Source of the DNA: Aphidius gifuensis
Lineage: Eukaryota; Arthropoda; Insecta; Hymenoptera; Braconidae
Assembly: GCF_014905175.1 (NCBI RefSeq)
Contig: NC_057789.1
Coordinates: 30,376,555-30,440,554 of the forward strand
Length of the DNA stretch: 64,000 bases
Direction of reading: 5' to 3'
Part shown: positions 22,516 to 36,510 of the stretch, one piece after another
Numbering within the stretch: position 1 is the stretch's first letter
How the letters are laid out: each line of letters starts with the position of its first letter
The notes under the pieces: model-generated
What the model saw: the letters and a program-made list of their open reading frames with translations, nothing else
Databases searched by the model: none
What the model was told of the DNA's origin: nothing
Made by a program: the position numbers and the translations under genes

Positions 22516-25500
22516 TGATGATATTTTATCAATGACGATTGTTTATTATTTATAAACAATTTTATAAACAAATCATTGACAATATTATTATTTTTCTTTT
22601 TTAACAATTTCGATGTGTGTTTAACATGAAAATTTTTGAGGTTATGTTTGCTTTATTATATTTTTGTTATTGTTATTATATTGTTGACCAGATGGAAAAG
22701 TAGAAAATTACCGATGATGAAGCAATAGCTAATTAGAAATTTAATTGAGAAGAAAATTTGAGAAAATTTTTCGATGAATTTAAATGAAAACTTGATGAAT
22801 TTTTAAAAGAAATTTTAAACTCCTTTTTCGATTTTTCTTTTAGCTTAGAAAAAAAAAAATTTTAATAATTTATAATTAATTAATTAACAATCTAAAAAAT
22901 AAATTGATAAAATATTTATAAACATATTTAAAATAGTTAATAAATAAAATCATATTTTCTTTTTTAAGTTTTTATTTATCATTTTTTTTTTTTTTTTCTA
23001 TTTTACATCAACTAAGTTTTTTCTATCTCGATTGAGATTTTTTTATTTTAAAATAATTTATATCTATTTATTTTTTTTTTTTTGATTTTTAAAATTAGCT
23101 CATTGAAACCAAACAGGTGCTAAAAACTAGAACTATCACATGTAAATTAATAATAATTAAAAACTATTAAAAAGAAGAAAAATAAAATCATAAAAATTAT
23201 AAAAAATAATCTACATCTTTGAGCTCATAACAGAGAGTAGGCAAAGTCTTAAAATTAATTTTTTTTTTTTATTTCTTATCTTGAAGAAGAAGTAGCTTGT
23301 ATCATTCATTGTTTACCCTTTTTTTTTTTGTTTTTTTTTTTTTTGTTTTTTTTAAATCATCAAATAAGAACCATCACCTGGACTTAAATATTAATAGTAA
23401 AAATATAAATTATTTCACAGTATTTTCGATGTTTTTTTTTTTGTCAAGAATAAAACTAACAATCGATAAAATAATTGATAAAAATTATCTAATGATAATT
23501 ATAGAATTTAAAACTAATTTTTACTTAAATTATTTCATTTGTTTAACAAATAATTATCTTTTTAATTTACAGCCTTATTTACATGTAATTATATCAAGAA
23601 GAAAATATATTTAATTAATAAATTTTTTTTTTTAATTTTTATAATTATTCATGATTATTTTAAAAATCTAAATTCATTAGATAGATATATTTATACTTTG
23701 TCATTCTAATTTTTTTTTTCTTTTTTCTTTTTTTCGATTATAAATGTTCTACATTTTTCATGTTTAATTATTATAAAATATTTTTTTATTTTAAATCTTT
23801 TAATTATTTATAAGTGCTTTGATCTTTTGATTTCTAAATATCATAATTTTAAATTTTTCCATAACTTGACTTTGTCATTTGTAAATATTTTATATATTTT
23901 TTTTTTTCATTTTATATANNNNNNNNNNNNNNNNNNNNNNNNNNNNNNNNNNNNNNNNNNNNNNNNNNNNNNNNNNNNNNNNNNNNNNNNNNNNNNNNNN
24001 NNNNNNNNNNNNNNNNNNTTTTACAAAAATGAATTGACAATTTTCGTATCCGATGATTCAATCATTCATGTCAAAAGCTTTTATTTAGAAATATAGATAT
24101 TTTTTTATTTGATTTATTTTGATAATAAAAATATAAATTTTAAAAAATATTACCGAATTAAGAAGTCTCAGTATGAATGGTATTGATGGAAGAGTATTTG
24201 GAAATGGAAAATACATTTTTATATGAAATTTAACAAAAATATATGATGCAAAAATCTATAAAATCCAAGCTAAAAAAATATGCGTCCGTTCAATCGGCTG
24301 TAATATATAAGAGACTGCTACTGTATATTTATATATTTGGGGGTTTTGTTTTATATATTCACAAATTTTCATAATTTTTCAGCTTCGCGTTTGTTGTTAA
24401 ATAAATAAATTAGAAAACTAGAAAAATATAGGCGTCTGTTCCACTGGCTATACCCGATCCAAGCCATAGAACAATGAGACAGAGAGATATTAAATAATGA
24501 AAAATATGACTCAAAATGTCAAATAAGAATGAATAAAATGACGAGTAAATTTACTTGTTATTATTTTTAGTAGTCTATAAAAAAAATATATAAATATATG
24601 GCTACATATATATTCTCAAGAATTTAACCTTTTAACTAGTCAGAGGCGTTTATTTTTTCAGCATCAATAATATTTTCTCTTCTATTTATTTTTTCTACCT
24701 ATTTAATCATTGATTTATAAATAAATAAAAAAATCATAATAAATAATAATTTTATTATTAAAAAATAGAAAATAAAATTTTAAAAAATATGAAAATAAAA
24801 TTTTAGAAATCATTTAAATAAATTAGAAATTCAAAAAAAAAAAAAAAATTCATAAATATCGTTTTATAAATGCTTTTTTTTTTTTGTTAACTTATACGCT
24901 TACATCATGACGTTATAGCGGTAAAACTAGTGTAATATATAAATATTATTTTATATGAGTCATTTCAATTCAATATGAGAAAAAAAAAAAAAAAATTACA
25001 CACGCGATAACACGATACTTTTAACACAAGTAATAAAAATTTTACGATGTAATAAGCTAACACTTTTCAAAAGATGAAAAAAAAAAATAAAATATATATA
25101 TCTGACTTATAGTCTATTTGAAATGTCTAATATATATATTTATTTTTTTTTTATAAAAGATTGCATACTTTCCACCCCATGCACATGTATTTTTGTTGCA
25201 ATTTTTTTTTATCACCAAAAGTTATCCTTTGATTTAAAACTTACAGAGTGAAAAAAAAAAAAAAAAAAATTAAAAAATTACATTTTAAAATTTACTTTTG
25301 ATGTGCACGTCTTGAATCAAGTTCCTTTTTTAAATTAAAAGAGAAATTTTTTTTCCGCATTCTTTGATGCAGTGGTAACCATTTGACTTTCTTTCTAATA
25401 ATCAAGTTTATTATGAAGAAAAAAAAAGTTAAAAAAAAAAAAAACCACAATAAAAAATAAACCTACAACTATTCTCATATTATATTTGTGCCTGTATAGT

Positions 25501-26682
25501 ATTACTATTTTTTTTTCTTTTAGTTTAACCAGAATGAGTATATTTTTGTGGATATAAGGACGAGTAATTCTGTATGTGGTTTGGACGCATTTTAGCAGTA
25601 AAAATGAAAAACATTTCTCACGATATATCCTTAGGCCAAAAACATTATACATTATATATATATTCACATGTAATATATACATAAAGAGTAAATAAAGAAG
25701 AAGAAAAAGAAGAGAGGGAACAATTTTATGTGGTGATTTTGTGTGTTCACCGCAGTCAGACTTCTTGTCTAACCCATGTAAAGCCCCAGAATAAATATCG
25801 GGCAATTGCGCAAAGAGTAAATCAGCTGGGGCGTGTTAAGTTCCAACGGAGAATGGGCACTCTCGTTACATTACGCGTTGTATATAAGGATATCACTTGA
25901 ATATAACACCGTGACCTGGTGAGCGTTTATGTTTAATATCAACATCTAGCCTCAATCCTATCACAAATCCCTTGTGCCAATCTGACAATAGCGAAAACCA
26001 ATCTACAAGCTTAATACAAAATATATTGTATGCACAGAAATAAATTTTAATCTTTTTTTTTTCTGTAATAGGCTCAATGTATTTGCACTTGATGCTTTTC
26101 TTTTTTTTTTTTATTTCTTTTTGCATGTCAATTGTAAATTAAAATTGATCCATCCGGATTATTGCCGATCTATATTTATATGATGGTTATTTTTACATTG
26201 GCGTGAGAAACAACTCATTATTTTCACTTTCAGTTTACTCGTGCTTTTATTTTTTATAATTCTATATATTTTATTTATTTTAATTTTTATTTGACTATTG
26301 GTTACTTATTCATTTTTTTATTTTTTTTTTATAGGTATAATCAAAATACACAATGGACATTAAGTATCTATCGAGTGGGTGTAAAATTATCAAGTTTATT
26401 GAATAAAATTATATTGACAGAAAAAATTTATTTGTTTATGATAATTTTTTAGTTGAGTTTTGTTATTGTTTTTTTTTTTTTTTTTTTTGAATGTTATGAT
26501 TGTTTATTTATTTATCTATTTAGTTATTTATATTTTGTGTTGTGGTAAATATAAAAAAAAATCAATTGGAAGAAAAATATATTTCATATAACAATTGATT
26601 TTTTTTTGTCATCTGTTATTAAATCTTGGATTTATTTAATAAAAAAAAAAAAAAATTATAAGAAAATAGAGTTTATGTTTAC
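22516..26682. other. AT-rich non-coding DNA upstream of GatC
   Basis: Mostly low-complexity AT-rich sequence with long T and A runs. Slightly more complex patches lie at 24280-24480 and 25740-26000; the latter is open on the minus strand for short stretches but resembles no family. No convincing exon is visible. The 100-base assembly gap lies in the middle. Confidence 0.5.
23919..24018. other. Assembly gap (100 N)
   Basis: Exactly one hundred unknown bases, a standard scaffold-gap size, so the true distance is unknown. It lies inside AT-rich non-coding DNA. Confidence 0.99.
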
Positions 26683-26761
26683 CTGGTTTGGAGGTGACAT
26701 TTTCAGGTATCAGAATGAAACACAATGAAGAAAAAAATATCCAGCCAATAGTCGAAGAAAC
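26683..26761 (-). CDS. Orphan coding-like exon with signal-peptide character
   Basis: Seventy-nine bases on the minus strand between a good acceptor (TTTTTTTTCACAG) and donor (CCAG|GTAAAC). Only one frame is open. It encodes VSSTIGWIFFSSLCFILI followed by PENVTSKP and a split glycine codon. This looks like the hydrophobic core and cleavage region of a signal peptide, leading to a mature secreted or membrane protein with an N-glycosylation site (NVT). It has no ATG, so the start must be in an upstream exon at higher coordinates. Downstream exons were not found. The parent gene is unknown; one with large introns spanning 26-61 kb would fit. Confidence 0.35.
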
Positions 26762-28924
26762 CTGTGAAAAAAAAAAACAAACATTAGCTTGATAAATAAA
26801 TTTATTTATAAATAAATTGTTTCAGTTGAAGATGTTTTTCATATTTTTGTAGTTTAATAATACCAATTGAAACAAATCACAACGTTTTTTCCTATTTATT
26901 ATAAAAAATTTTGAATTTAATTTATGTTATATTATCATCAATATTAATTTTAATATTTACGTAATTGTATTTGTCAGAAAAATTTAATTACAATTTATTA
27001 ATATACAAATTGAGAATACAAATGAATTGTATAATATTGTTATATTAGTTACACTTGAATAAGCTTCGTTTGTTCACTCGGTTAAATGACAATTTCATCG
27101 CAATATTTAATTTTTATATTAAATTCAAATGAATCATACGTAACAGTTATATATAGTCAATTAATTTACTTAATTAATATAGCGTAAAATTATTATTTAC
27201 TTTTTTTTTTATGAAAAAATAATGGCGGGTTCGTCAATGCCAGATTGCCAGTACTGCGTCAGATCAAAGCAGAGGGTTTACCACGATCACAATTGAATTT
27301 TAATTAATAATCTGTTAAACTATTTATACAGTTCATTTTTTAAAAATTGTTTCTATTTTTATTCTTGAATATCATTGATCAACCAATTAAAATTATATAT
27401 TGGTATTTATTTATGAAGATGTTTTTGATAGGTAATTAAGTCTTATTAAAATTTGAAAAGTCTTAATTGAAAAAAATAAAAACCCTGTCAACTGCAGTAT
27501 GACAAGAAACAGTTTTAATTTTAAACGTGAAAATTACATGTCTCGATTATTTTTTTTCTATGTATTTTATTAAAAATAATCAATTTATTGATAAAAATAT
27601 ATTTTCAATTTTAAAATACATTTTCTCTAATGAGTAATTTAATATTGAATTGAAATTTACTTTTTTGACAATTTAAATAATTTATTTATTTTTTTTTCAT
27701 TTATATAACTTATAAAAAATATATAAAAAACTTTGAAAGAATGTTGCATAATTTATGACGTTTCTGAATTAGCAATTCATATGTTTTTTTTTTCTTAAAT
27801 TCAATAATGTGTTTATTTAAACTTTGAGAATAATAATTTAAGTATCAGGCCATCTTTTTGTTGTTTCTAAGTTTAAAATTAGAACAAGTTTCTTTTTTTT
27901 TTTCTTCAATTTTTTATTTTATATATACTCTCTAGTAAAACAGTCTCGATGACAAAACTCATGAGAATTTTTATTGTATTGTAAAGTTACCAAAAAAGAA
28001 AGTTTTTCTTGTTTTCATCGAATCAGTATTGTTGTAATTTAAAAAACCACAAGACCAGCCCCGCAGGGGATTTCCCATTTGCTCATTTTTATTTATTTTT
28101 TTTTTTTGGGTCATTCAAAATTGAGCTTGATAAAAACATTGGCTATAGTGAGGCTGACCGTAAATATATATTTTTTAAGTCAAAGTAATTCTCTTTCAAG
28201 TACTTGAAAGAGAAAAAAAAAAAGAAATAAAAAAAAAGGGCAATATTATTCACTAGTGCAAAAGTTTTGATGTCATTTATTCATATAAAAACTCCAGTGA
28301 TAATTTTATTCATATAATAATGATAAAAATAATAATAGTAAAATCTTCAAGGTGAATAAAAATTTCCGGATGACAGAAAACAATGTTATCAACCTGGTGA
28401 ATCTCCGGTGTGCCGCTTAAACCACAAAGGGTTTCTCACCTTAGATGCGCGTGTACGCGCACAGTCTAAACATATCCCTCTGCTATTTTTTATAATATTT
28501 TTTTCAAGTATTTCTTTTGCTCAAATTTCTCAATTAAGATATAATTTATTAATGGAATATATATATTTTTTTCGTTCATATATGAATATGAAAGAAAAAA
28601 TAAAATCTTCAACTCATATAAGTAAATATATATTTATGATATGTCTCAGATAAAAATGTTATAATAATGATAATAATTATTTATAAATTTATATATCAAT
28701 TCTTGATTTATTATTAATTTTCATGGTATATATTTTCAATATTTAAATCAATTTTTGTGTGACAAATAAATGTCACAGATTTGATCAATAAATATTAGTA
28801 ATGAATTTATGAACTCGTTGAGTTTAGGTTCCGGTTGGTTATATGAGTTAGTTCATACTCATTTTGATTTTATTTTTATAGAATCAACATTCATTGAAGT
28901 TTAAAAAAATTATTCTTTTTTAAA
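26762..28924. other. Non-coding interval before the gustatory receptor
   Basis: AT-rich DNA with a few islands of normal complexity: 27224-27295, 28045-28080 and 28375-28470. The last contains GCGCGTGTACGCGC. None has a family-like reading frame. Confidence 0.4.
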
Positions 28925-30913
28925 ATGTATTCTGACAATTCAGTGACTATTGATTTTACTATCGGTCTGAACAAATCAACTAATTTGAAAAAAAATAAAA
29001 TTGCTGATATTTCTTTTGAACCTTCAAGTCGAAAAAAAACAAAAATATCGAATAATAATTTTCAAATATTTTCTATAACCAATGAAGAATTGAATTCAAA
29101 AGCAAGAGTGAGTATTATTTTAATTTTTAAAATAATTTTATAAGAATTGATAATAAAAAAAATATAACAGGATTCAGAAAGTTTTCACAATTCAATGAAG
29201 CCAACTATAAAATTTATTCAATTATTTGGAATTTTTCCGTTATCAGGAATTGATAATAAAAGCACAGAAATATTTAAATTTAAATTATTTAAATTACTCT
29301 ATGGTATTATAGTTTTAATGATTTTGTGCATTTCATTTATGAAAAATTGTATTGCTCTGATAATGAGTGTAATTAAAATTAAAAATTGCATGTACAAACC
29401 AAGAGGTATAAATAAAATTTAAATTTTTCATCTGATAATTTTTTAAAATGACATATTTATTACTGTATAAATTGTGTAAAATTATAGGAGGAATAGCTGG
29501 TGAATCTTTATTAACAATATACAGTGGAATCACGATTTTTCATTTTTTATTTTTTTATTTATTGCCAAAAAAGTGGAGTGAGGTTCACCGAGAATGGTCA
29601 AAAATGGAAATTATATTTAATGAGTAAATAATAAACTTTATTTGAATATTAAAAATCATTATAGTTTAATATTATTTTCAAAATTTATTTTAGTTTTTAT
29701 AAAAGTTATCCTAGAACTTGGTGGAAAATAAATACAGTTTCATCTATCATGCTGTTCATGAGTATTGTCAAACAAACTGTGAATATTTTGTGGGTACTGA
29801 ATATACAGATTAAACCGAATGCTTGTAATTTATTTGGAGAATCATTTCCAATTGGAAATACCACAAAAAATGATGTTTATATCATTGAAAAACGTAAGAC
29901 TTAATTGTAATAAAAATATGACAATTATATTTCAAATTAATATTTGTATTTTGTGTTAACAGTTTTTTATAAATTTGGAGATAAAATTATATTTTTCTCA
30001 TACATATATAATTTATTTATCAGTAATTTTTCTGATCTATTTATTATTTTGGTTTGTAAATTTATATAATTAATAAATAAATTATTAAATAGATTTTCAA
30101 GTTAATTCAAAAGTTCAAATTATTTTAGGTTTCAATTGGGCTAGCAGAAAGATATAAATTTTTGAATAAAATAGCAACAAATTTGATTAAATCTAACAAC
30201 TATGAAAACTGTTGGAAACAACTCAGAATTAGCTACATTATTTTGAGTAAATTAGTAAAATTAATAGACAATATAATTTCTCCACTTATATTTATATCAT
30301 GTGTACATCATTATTTTTATATTTGTCTTATGATACATAATCTACTGTAAGTTATAATTTCGTGTGTAAATTTTGTTTAAATGGACTTGGATAATTACTT
30401 AAAAATTGGTTAATTACTTTTTACATTATTTTAGACACTATGACGATTTTATGACTCTTCATCCGCTATTTTCATTATTTTTTGCGTTTGTAAAGATGTT
30501 TGCAGTTATGATATCAATTGCTCAAATTCATGATCATAGTAAAGTTATTCTTCCACTGATTTATCAATGTGATATGTCAAAATTTACCATTGACGTTTGT
30601 ACTTATTTTTCTAAGAATATTATCTTTGATATTAATTTTTTATTAAACAATGCAATATTTGTAATTTTCTACAGACACAACGACTACAATGGCAAATGTC
30701 AAATGATGAAATTGCACTCACAGGAATGAGCTTTTTTTCAATAACACGTCGCTTCATTTTAACTGTAAGTTTCAATTTTTTAATAAAAATCATTATTGTT
30801 TATTTATTTGATTATAAAATTTGTATAAATTGCATGTAATTTTTTTCATACAGATCGTGAGCACTATTGTAACAGGTGAAATTATTTTACTGCGATGGGG
30901 CCATACAGTTTAG
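28925..30913 (+). CDS. Gustatory receptor, sugar-receptor clade (Gr5a/Gr64-like), 456 aa, nine exons
   Basis: Exons are 28925-29107, 29171-29405, 29488-29623, 29694-29893, 29963-30051, 30129-30346, 30435-30594, 30675-30764 and 30854-30913; all phases agree. The protein has a 60-residue cytoplasmic leader, then KPTIKFIQLFGIFPLSGID, PKKWSEVHREWSKMEIIF, FPIGNTTKNDVYIIEK, DKIIFFSYIYNLFISNFSD, GLAERYKFLNKI, HYDDFMTLHPLFSLFFAFVK and QRLQWQMSNDEIALTGMSFF followed by SITRRFILTIVSTIVT. The ALTGxxFFxxTRRxxLT block and the IFPLSGI start are typical of insect sugar GRs. These are seven-helix ligand-gated channels of taste neurons. The TM7 signature TYxxxxxQF reads TGEIILLRW, so the Tyr and Gln are replaced. 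Two introns use a GTTTGT donor. It may lie nested in an intron of a minus-strand gene. Confidence 0.83.
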
Positions 30914-33900
30914 GTGAATGTTAAATATTAAATACACAAAAACAAATAATAATTAATATTAAAATATTCATTGTATTCAATAACAAAAAAAAAATGTTCT
31001 AATAAATACAAAAAAAATATGAAAATAAAAACTACTCCAACTAAATTAAATCGTATTTAAATTGCTAATATATTTTTTTTTTAAATAAAATTTAATTATA
31101 ATTATATTAGTCATATTCATTGTTTATTTTTAATGCAATAAAAAAAAAAATCTAAATTAGTTTTATCTGTTTAATAATTGTTGTATGTGTTCGAACATTT
31201 TTGTTCAAGTTTCGAGCCTACATTGCCATTGAATATTGTGATATAATTATTCATCCAATTTTTAAATATATAAAGTCATTATATACAGTGTCACAAATTA
31301 AAAAAAATATATAAACAAACGATAAATAACAGCTTGAAAAAAAAATCATATACACAGACCGGACGTGAATTTAATAAAATCGTTTGCTTGAGCTCTGTGT
31401 TTGCTCCTGTTCTTCGACATGAACTGAAGAATTTATTGCAATTCCAATTTAAACAAGACAAGACGACACAACCCAGGTGCATACCACTAGACTCATCGTT
31501 ATTTATCGTGGAGACACACTTGTCGTAAATTTTTATATATACACTACAAGTTGATCGTTAATCGATATCTAATTTTTACCGATTTTTATCATTGACTCTT
31601 GACTATTTTATTTTTTACTTAATATTTTTTTATATATTTGCATCAAGGTGATATTTAAAATAAATAGGACGAGTTCGTATAGATAACTATTTAAATACTC
31701 GAGGTCTTTTTTTTTTTTTTTTTTTTTATTTCAATGAAAAATTAAAATGATGATAAAAAAAGAAAAAAAAAATATCGTTGCATATTGAAATAAGGTGAAA
31801 AGTATTTTTAAATTGTTAAGCAACTTAAAACTTTCATATTAAAAATATAAATATTAATATATTTTATAATTTTAGATAATGACAGATGTTCGTTGTATAA
31901 AAAAAAATTTATTTAAATATTTATTCATTGACATATATCAGATGAAAAAATAAAATAAAATTGAAATTAAGAAATTGAAATATATATTTGTTTTAAAATG
32001 AAATGTATATTTGTTAAAAAAATTAAAAGTTCATGAAAATGTTGAATGACATGTCGCGTGCCAAGCAGCAAAATCAAATGTTGATATAAAAATAAACATT
32101 TAAATAAATGAAAAAAAAAAAAAAAAACGGGTCATGCCAGTCACAGATGAAAGTCTCAGTGCTCCCGGCGTCACGAAGGGAAACAACTGCACTTATAATA
32201 TATAAATTATTTTTTTCTTCAACTTGATGCCATGTTCAAGTTAGGATAAAAGTATATGTACATTGCGCGGGTGGGCGGTTTGAGTATAAAAGTAATAAAA
32301 TTGATAATAAAAAAAAAAAAAATATATATATATTTATGAATCTAAAGTCAATACTCTATATATATTACAACAAAGTGATCTGTGCGGATCAGACTGTGGG
32401 TGCACCTAACGGGTGAAAATTATTTTTTTATACATTTATTGTGACCCCATGTGACCCCTATATATATACACCTAGACACGCCTTGGGAGAAATGGCCTAT
32501 AAAAAGTCAAATGTTCACATAACTTTCTAACTAATTCCATACTTGGTCATTTTGTAATATAAATTTACTTAAAACTTTTAATGTTCATTAAATAATTACA
32601 AAATTATCATGCTGTCAAATTTCTATTAAATAAAATAAATCACTATTGTTTTACTAATTTTTATTATTAATAATTTTAAAATATTGAAAAAATAAAATAA
32701 ATTTTTTTTATTTTTTTAAATTTCTATTCAATTTATTTATTATTATTAATTTTCAAATTAAAAGTTTTTCTTTATATTACTATAAATGGCAATTTTTTAT
32801 TTTTATAAAAATTTGTTTGAATAAAAATAAAAAATTATTTGCTAATTTAAAATTACAAATAACTTTTTAAAATGAAACCTTGAAAAAATAATAACTCGTT
32901 TATTATTATTATTTATTATTGTATTTTGTTTATTTATATATTGAATAAAAAATACATGATTATGAAAAAAATTATACACGATGCGCTGTGTATTTTTAAA
33001 ATAAGTGATCTTGACACTGAATGTTCGCACGATCTTGAGTAGGATTAGAGATCCGACTGTGTGGGTATGGATTTATCGGACTCACGCAACTATTTCTTGA
33101 GAATCGTTGAAGTATTAACTTTCAACTACATGCATTCATAATAGAGTGCATCAATATAATAAAAAAAAAAACAAAAAGAATTTATTAGTGTCGAGTAGTA
33201 TTGCTTTACGAAACATCATAGAAATATATTTATACGTGTATGTAAAATCAAGCTACCATATTTATAATGACCCTTGTTCATTGAGTACATAATATATCAA
33301 CATATCAAATCTTGAAAAGTAAATATTCTCAACATTTAAAAGCTTACGTAATTTATCTTTAAATAAGTAACTTCTTTAAAATTACAATTTATATTTATTT
33401 ATTCAATATATTATTTTTAAATAAAAAAAAAATTTTAGTGCATGCAATAATATTCACCATTAAAAATCATATGATAAAAATAATCTGATCAAGATAAATT
33501 TAATACAACAATGAACTTTTAATGAGAAAAATAAATGCTAAAATGTAGAATTTTTCCGCAAAGTTTATTTATTAATTTGAAATATTTTTCCAAACTTCCT
33601 GTCACATAGATGAACGATGAAAAAAAATATATTTCAAGTGTTTTTATCACTCAAGTATATTATGTGATTCTCGTTGAAATATATACAACAATATAAATTT
33701 ATATTATTTATTTATACAAAAGTCAAAACCACAATAGCAAATTACTTTTATATACAATCTGTATTATTAATCTTGAAAATATGTTCACGTCTTTTGCGAG
33801 TACACCAATGTTTGTTATCTAAGTCGGAAGCAAATATGTAGGTGGAGGGAGAGGAGGGATTCTCGAGATATAAATACATTTTTATATTTTATTTTTACCT

Positions 33901-36164
33901 AAATAAATTTTTTTTTTTGCTTTTTTATTTCATCCAGATTGTTTGGAGTGCTTAAGAAATAAAATAACAGTAGCTGGATTACATGTCTGGGAAAAATTAT
34001 TGTGATAATGGAATATAAAAAAAAAAACAAACAAAAAAGATCTATATACTTGGTCTATATTACATATTTTTCTTTGTCCTTAATATATAACTTAAAAAAA
34101 AAAAATGAAAACAAAAAACATCCAAGAAAACCAAGGATTTTTTTTTTTTTTTTTGGAGTGTAATATATAAACTACGTGTTTAAATTTTGATTTAATAGTT
34201 GGCTCAGTTTAATCGCGATAAAAATATATATTTATATTTCACTTTTAAATAATTATTATAAATGTCTGGCTTATATTTATCAATTAACGGTATGATATTG
34301 TCTATGCTGACTAACGGACAGGTCACATATAGAGAGAGACGTATGGCCTGGTCTCAGTATATGTTGTTATACATTACGGTTTTTTTCCCACAAACGTGAA
34401 CGACAGACTAGTCACAACACAGCGTCCGGTACACACAATTATGCAACATTGTGTGTACAGTGCATCGCACTAAGGCAAGTGCAATATGCTGTTTTATAGT
34501 TTAAGCGTGACCAACCGAGTAATTGAAAGAGAAAACAAAAATTAAAAATAAAAAAAAAAAAACAAAACTAAGAGGCGCCATTGATATTATGTTGATGTAA
34601 ATGTGTATATATTTATTTATTCTCAACTTGACATTGTATAGATTTTTATTTTATTTTACTGAGTTTATACTGAGTTTATATTTGCGTAAAATACATAAAT
34701 TTAATTTTAAAAATATATTTTATAAATAATATATAAACTTGAACTTGCGTACAATGTACACCTGTATTTATTTCAAGTCAAAATAATATTTTACTGTTTA
34801 AGTTAATATTATTTTGACTGCAAATAAAATTAATTAAATAATATTAATTTAAAAAAAAAAAATTATAAATACTTTTAATAATAAATATAATAAATGATAG
34901 TTAATAAGATGATTATAGTCACATGATTTAAGGCATAATATAATCTATGATTTATTGTATTGAATTGCTATCGACACTGTTCCAACTGGCCTCTGGTACA
35001 TTTATAAGCCATGTTTAATCACATTGCATCAGGATTGTCATTGGTACATCGTTTCTAATTTGATAGCGATCGGCAATAATTTTCAAACATCAAATTAACC
35101 CTGAGGAATAGCTTCTCAAGCATATCAAAAATAAAAAAAATGAATTTAAGAAACCAATTCATAATCACATATCGATAGTTATACTGTCACCTGGAATATC
35201 TTGTTATACTACGTGCTCACAACCCCCCGGTGTCACACACAAAATGTGTCTTTTTATTTTTTGATTAAAAAATAAAAAAAAAGAGTTTGGATATATTACA
35301 TTAACAATTATTTATTGCTCATTATAATGCGGCTATATTTAATAGGTATATATTAAAAAAAAAAATTTATATATACAGTATATAATATCTGTTTTTTATT
35401 TATTTAATTTTATTTTGTATGCGTGAATGCGTGTGTATGGTCAACAAGAGCCAATCGTGAAATCGGCAGCGGAGTATATTGCGATCAAAAGATATCGATA
35501 AGATCCACAAGCAACCTACAAACAACGCCCACATCTTGTGGTGTATATGTGTTGACTTGTTCAATATACATATGCATTTTATATACGCATGTACTTGTTG
35601 TTTTTCATGTTACCGCATTTATATTGGCATAGACAAGAACAAGAAAATGTTGGAAAAGATGTACGTTGTTGCGGTTAATGTGGATAACATACATGAAAAC
35701 ATGACATTTTGAATTTTTCACATGTGCAAAATATATATAAAAAATAGACAGAATGGACACTGTTGCTGTTGTGTTGAAATTGTTTAATATGTGTTGAAGC
35801 TATATAATCGTGAAAGTTAAATTATTATTTTTTTTTTTTTTTTTTATAAGTGAATTAAGTCAATGTGCGGTCAGCCACTGGCTTGTCTTACAGGTGTTGA
35901 ACAACAAACTGATTTTATCCAGATATATATCAACGTGAAAAAAAATTCATTCTCAAATATAATTGATGGATATGTTTTTAAAGAAATATTTTTGTAAAAA
36001 AGACAGACCAATATGATAGTTTTTTAAAAAAACTTTTAGAGCGAACAAGAATAAAAATCCAACAAATAAACTTGAATAAAAAGAAAAAAAAAAAAAAACA
36101 AAGAAAAAACAAACAAACAAACAAACAAAAATAAATATAAGAAAAAAAATAAATAAAAGACAAA
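30914..36164. other. Large non-coding interval
   Basis: AT-rich DNA without recognisable exons. More complex patches at 32140-32520, 33005-33120, 33830-33870, 34295-34515 and 35415-35560 stand out against the homopolymer-rich background. They could be enhancers, unannotated UTR exons or old repeats. Open frames here are short and unlike any family. Confidence 0.4.
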
Positions 36165-36285
36165 AATAAGATTAATGTTCAGAGTCCGGTGTCGGGTCAT
36201 TCGAGCATGCGCACTTTTGTAAAAAAAAGAAATTTCAAAAAGATGCGAAATGAAAAAAGAAAAAATAATATATACCCCGATAGCC
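36165..36285 (+). repeat. Left copy of a diverged direct repeat flanking the mobile complex
   Basis: This roughly 115-bp segment aligns by eye with 46868-46990 in the same orientation. Shared landmarks in order are TAATG, CGGTG, CATTC, GAGCATGC, ACTTTTGT, TAAAA and AAATAATATATA. Small indels separate the copies. Neither has coding similarity. Confidence 0.5.
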
Positions 36286-36510
36286 AGCGGCGTACACTTT
36301 GCGTTCACGTTGAGGTCACGCCGTGCATGCACTATCGTGCCTTCATAGTGTATGCAGAGTGTATTCGTAAAATGTACGGCAGATGGAGCAGACACCATGC
36401 AAGCCATACGAGCTGCATTAGTGGATCACGTAGTGCCTTGACCGTGTACTTCCTTCGCGAAGTAAAAATTTAGATAAAACATTGGAAAATGTTTTGGTTT
36501 GATTAATTCC

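Noticed and set aside
25395..26126. Minus-strand ORFs of 136 and 77 aa
   Set aside because: They have no recognisable motif, contain long homopolymer-coded runs and lack supporting splice structure.
34455..34505. miR-92-like seed (TATTGCACTTG on the minus strand)
   Set aside because: The first 11 bases resemble miR-92, but the only local hairpin has about ten pairs with an internal loop, too short for a pre-miRNA, and the 3' part does not match.
36036..36473. Overlapping ORFs on both strands in a GC-richer patch
   Set aside because: They continue into poly-Phe or poly-Lys from A/T runs; the patch is better explained as old repeat or regulatory DNA.
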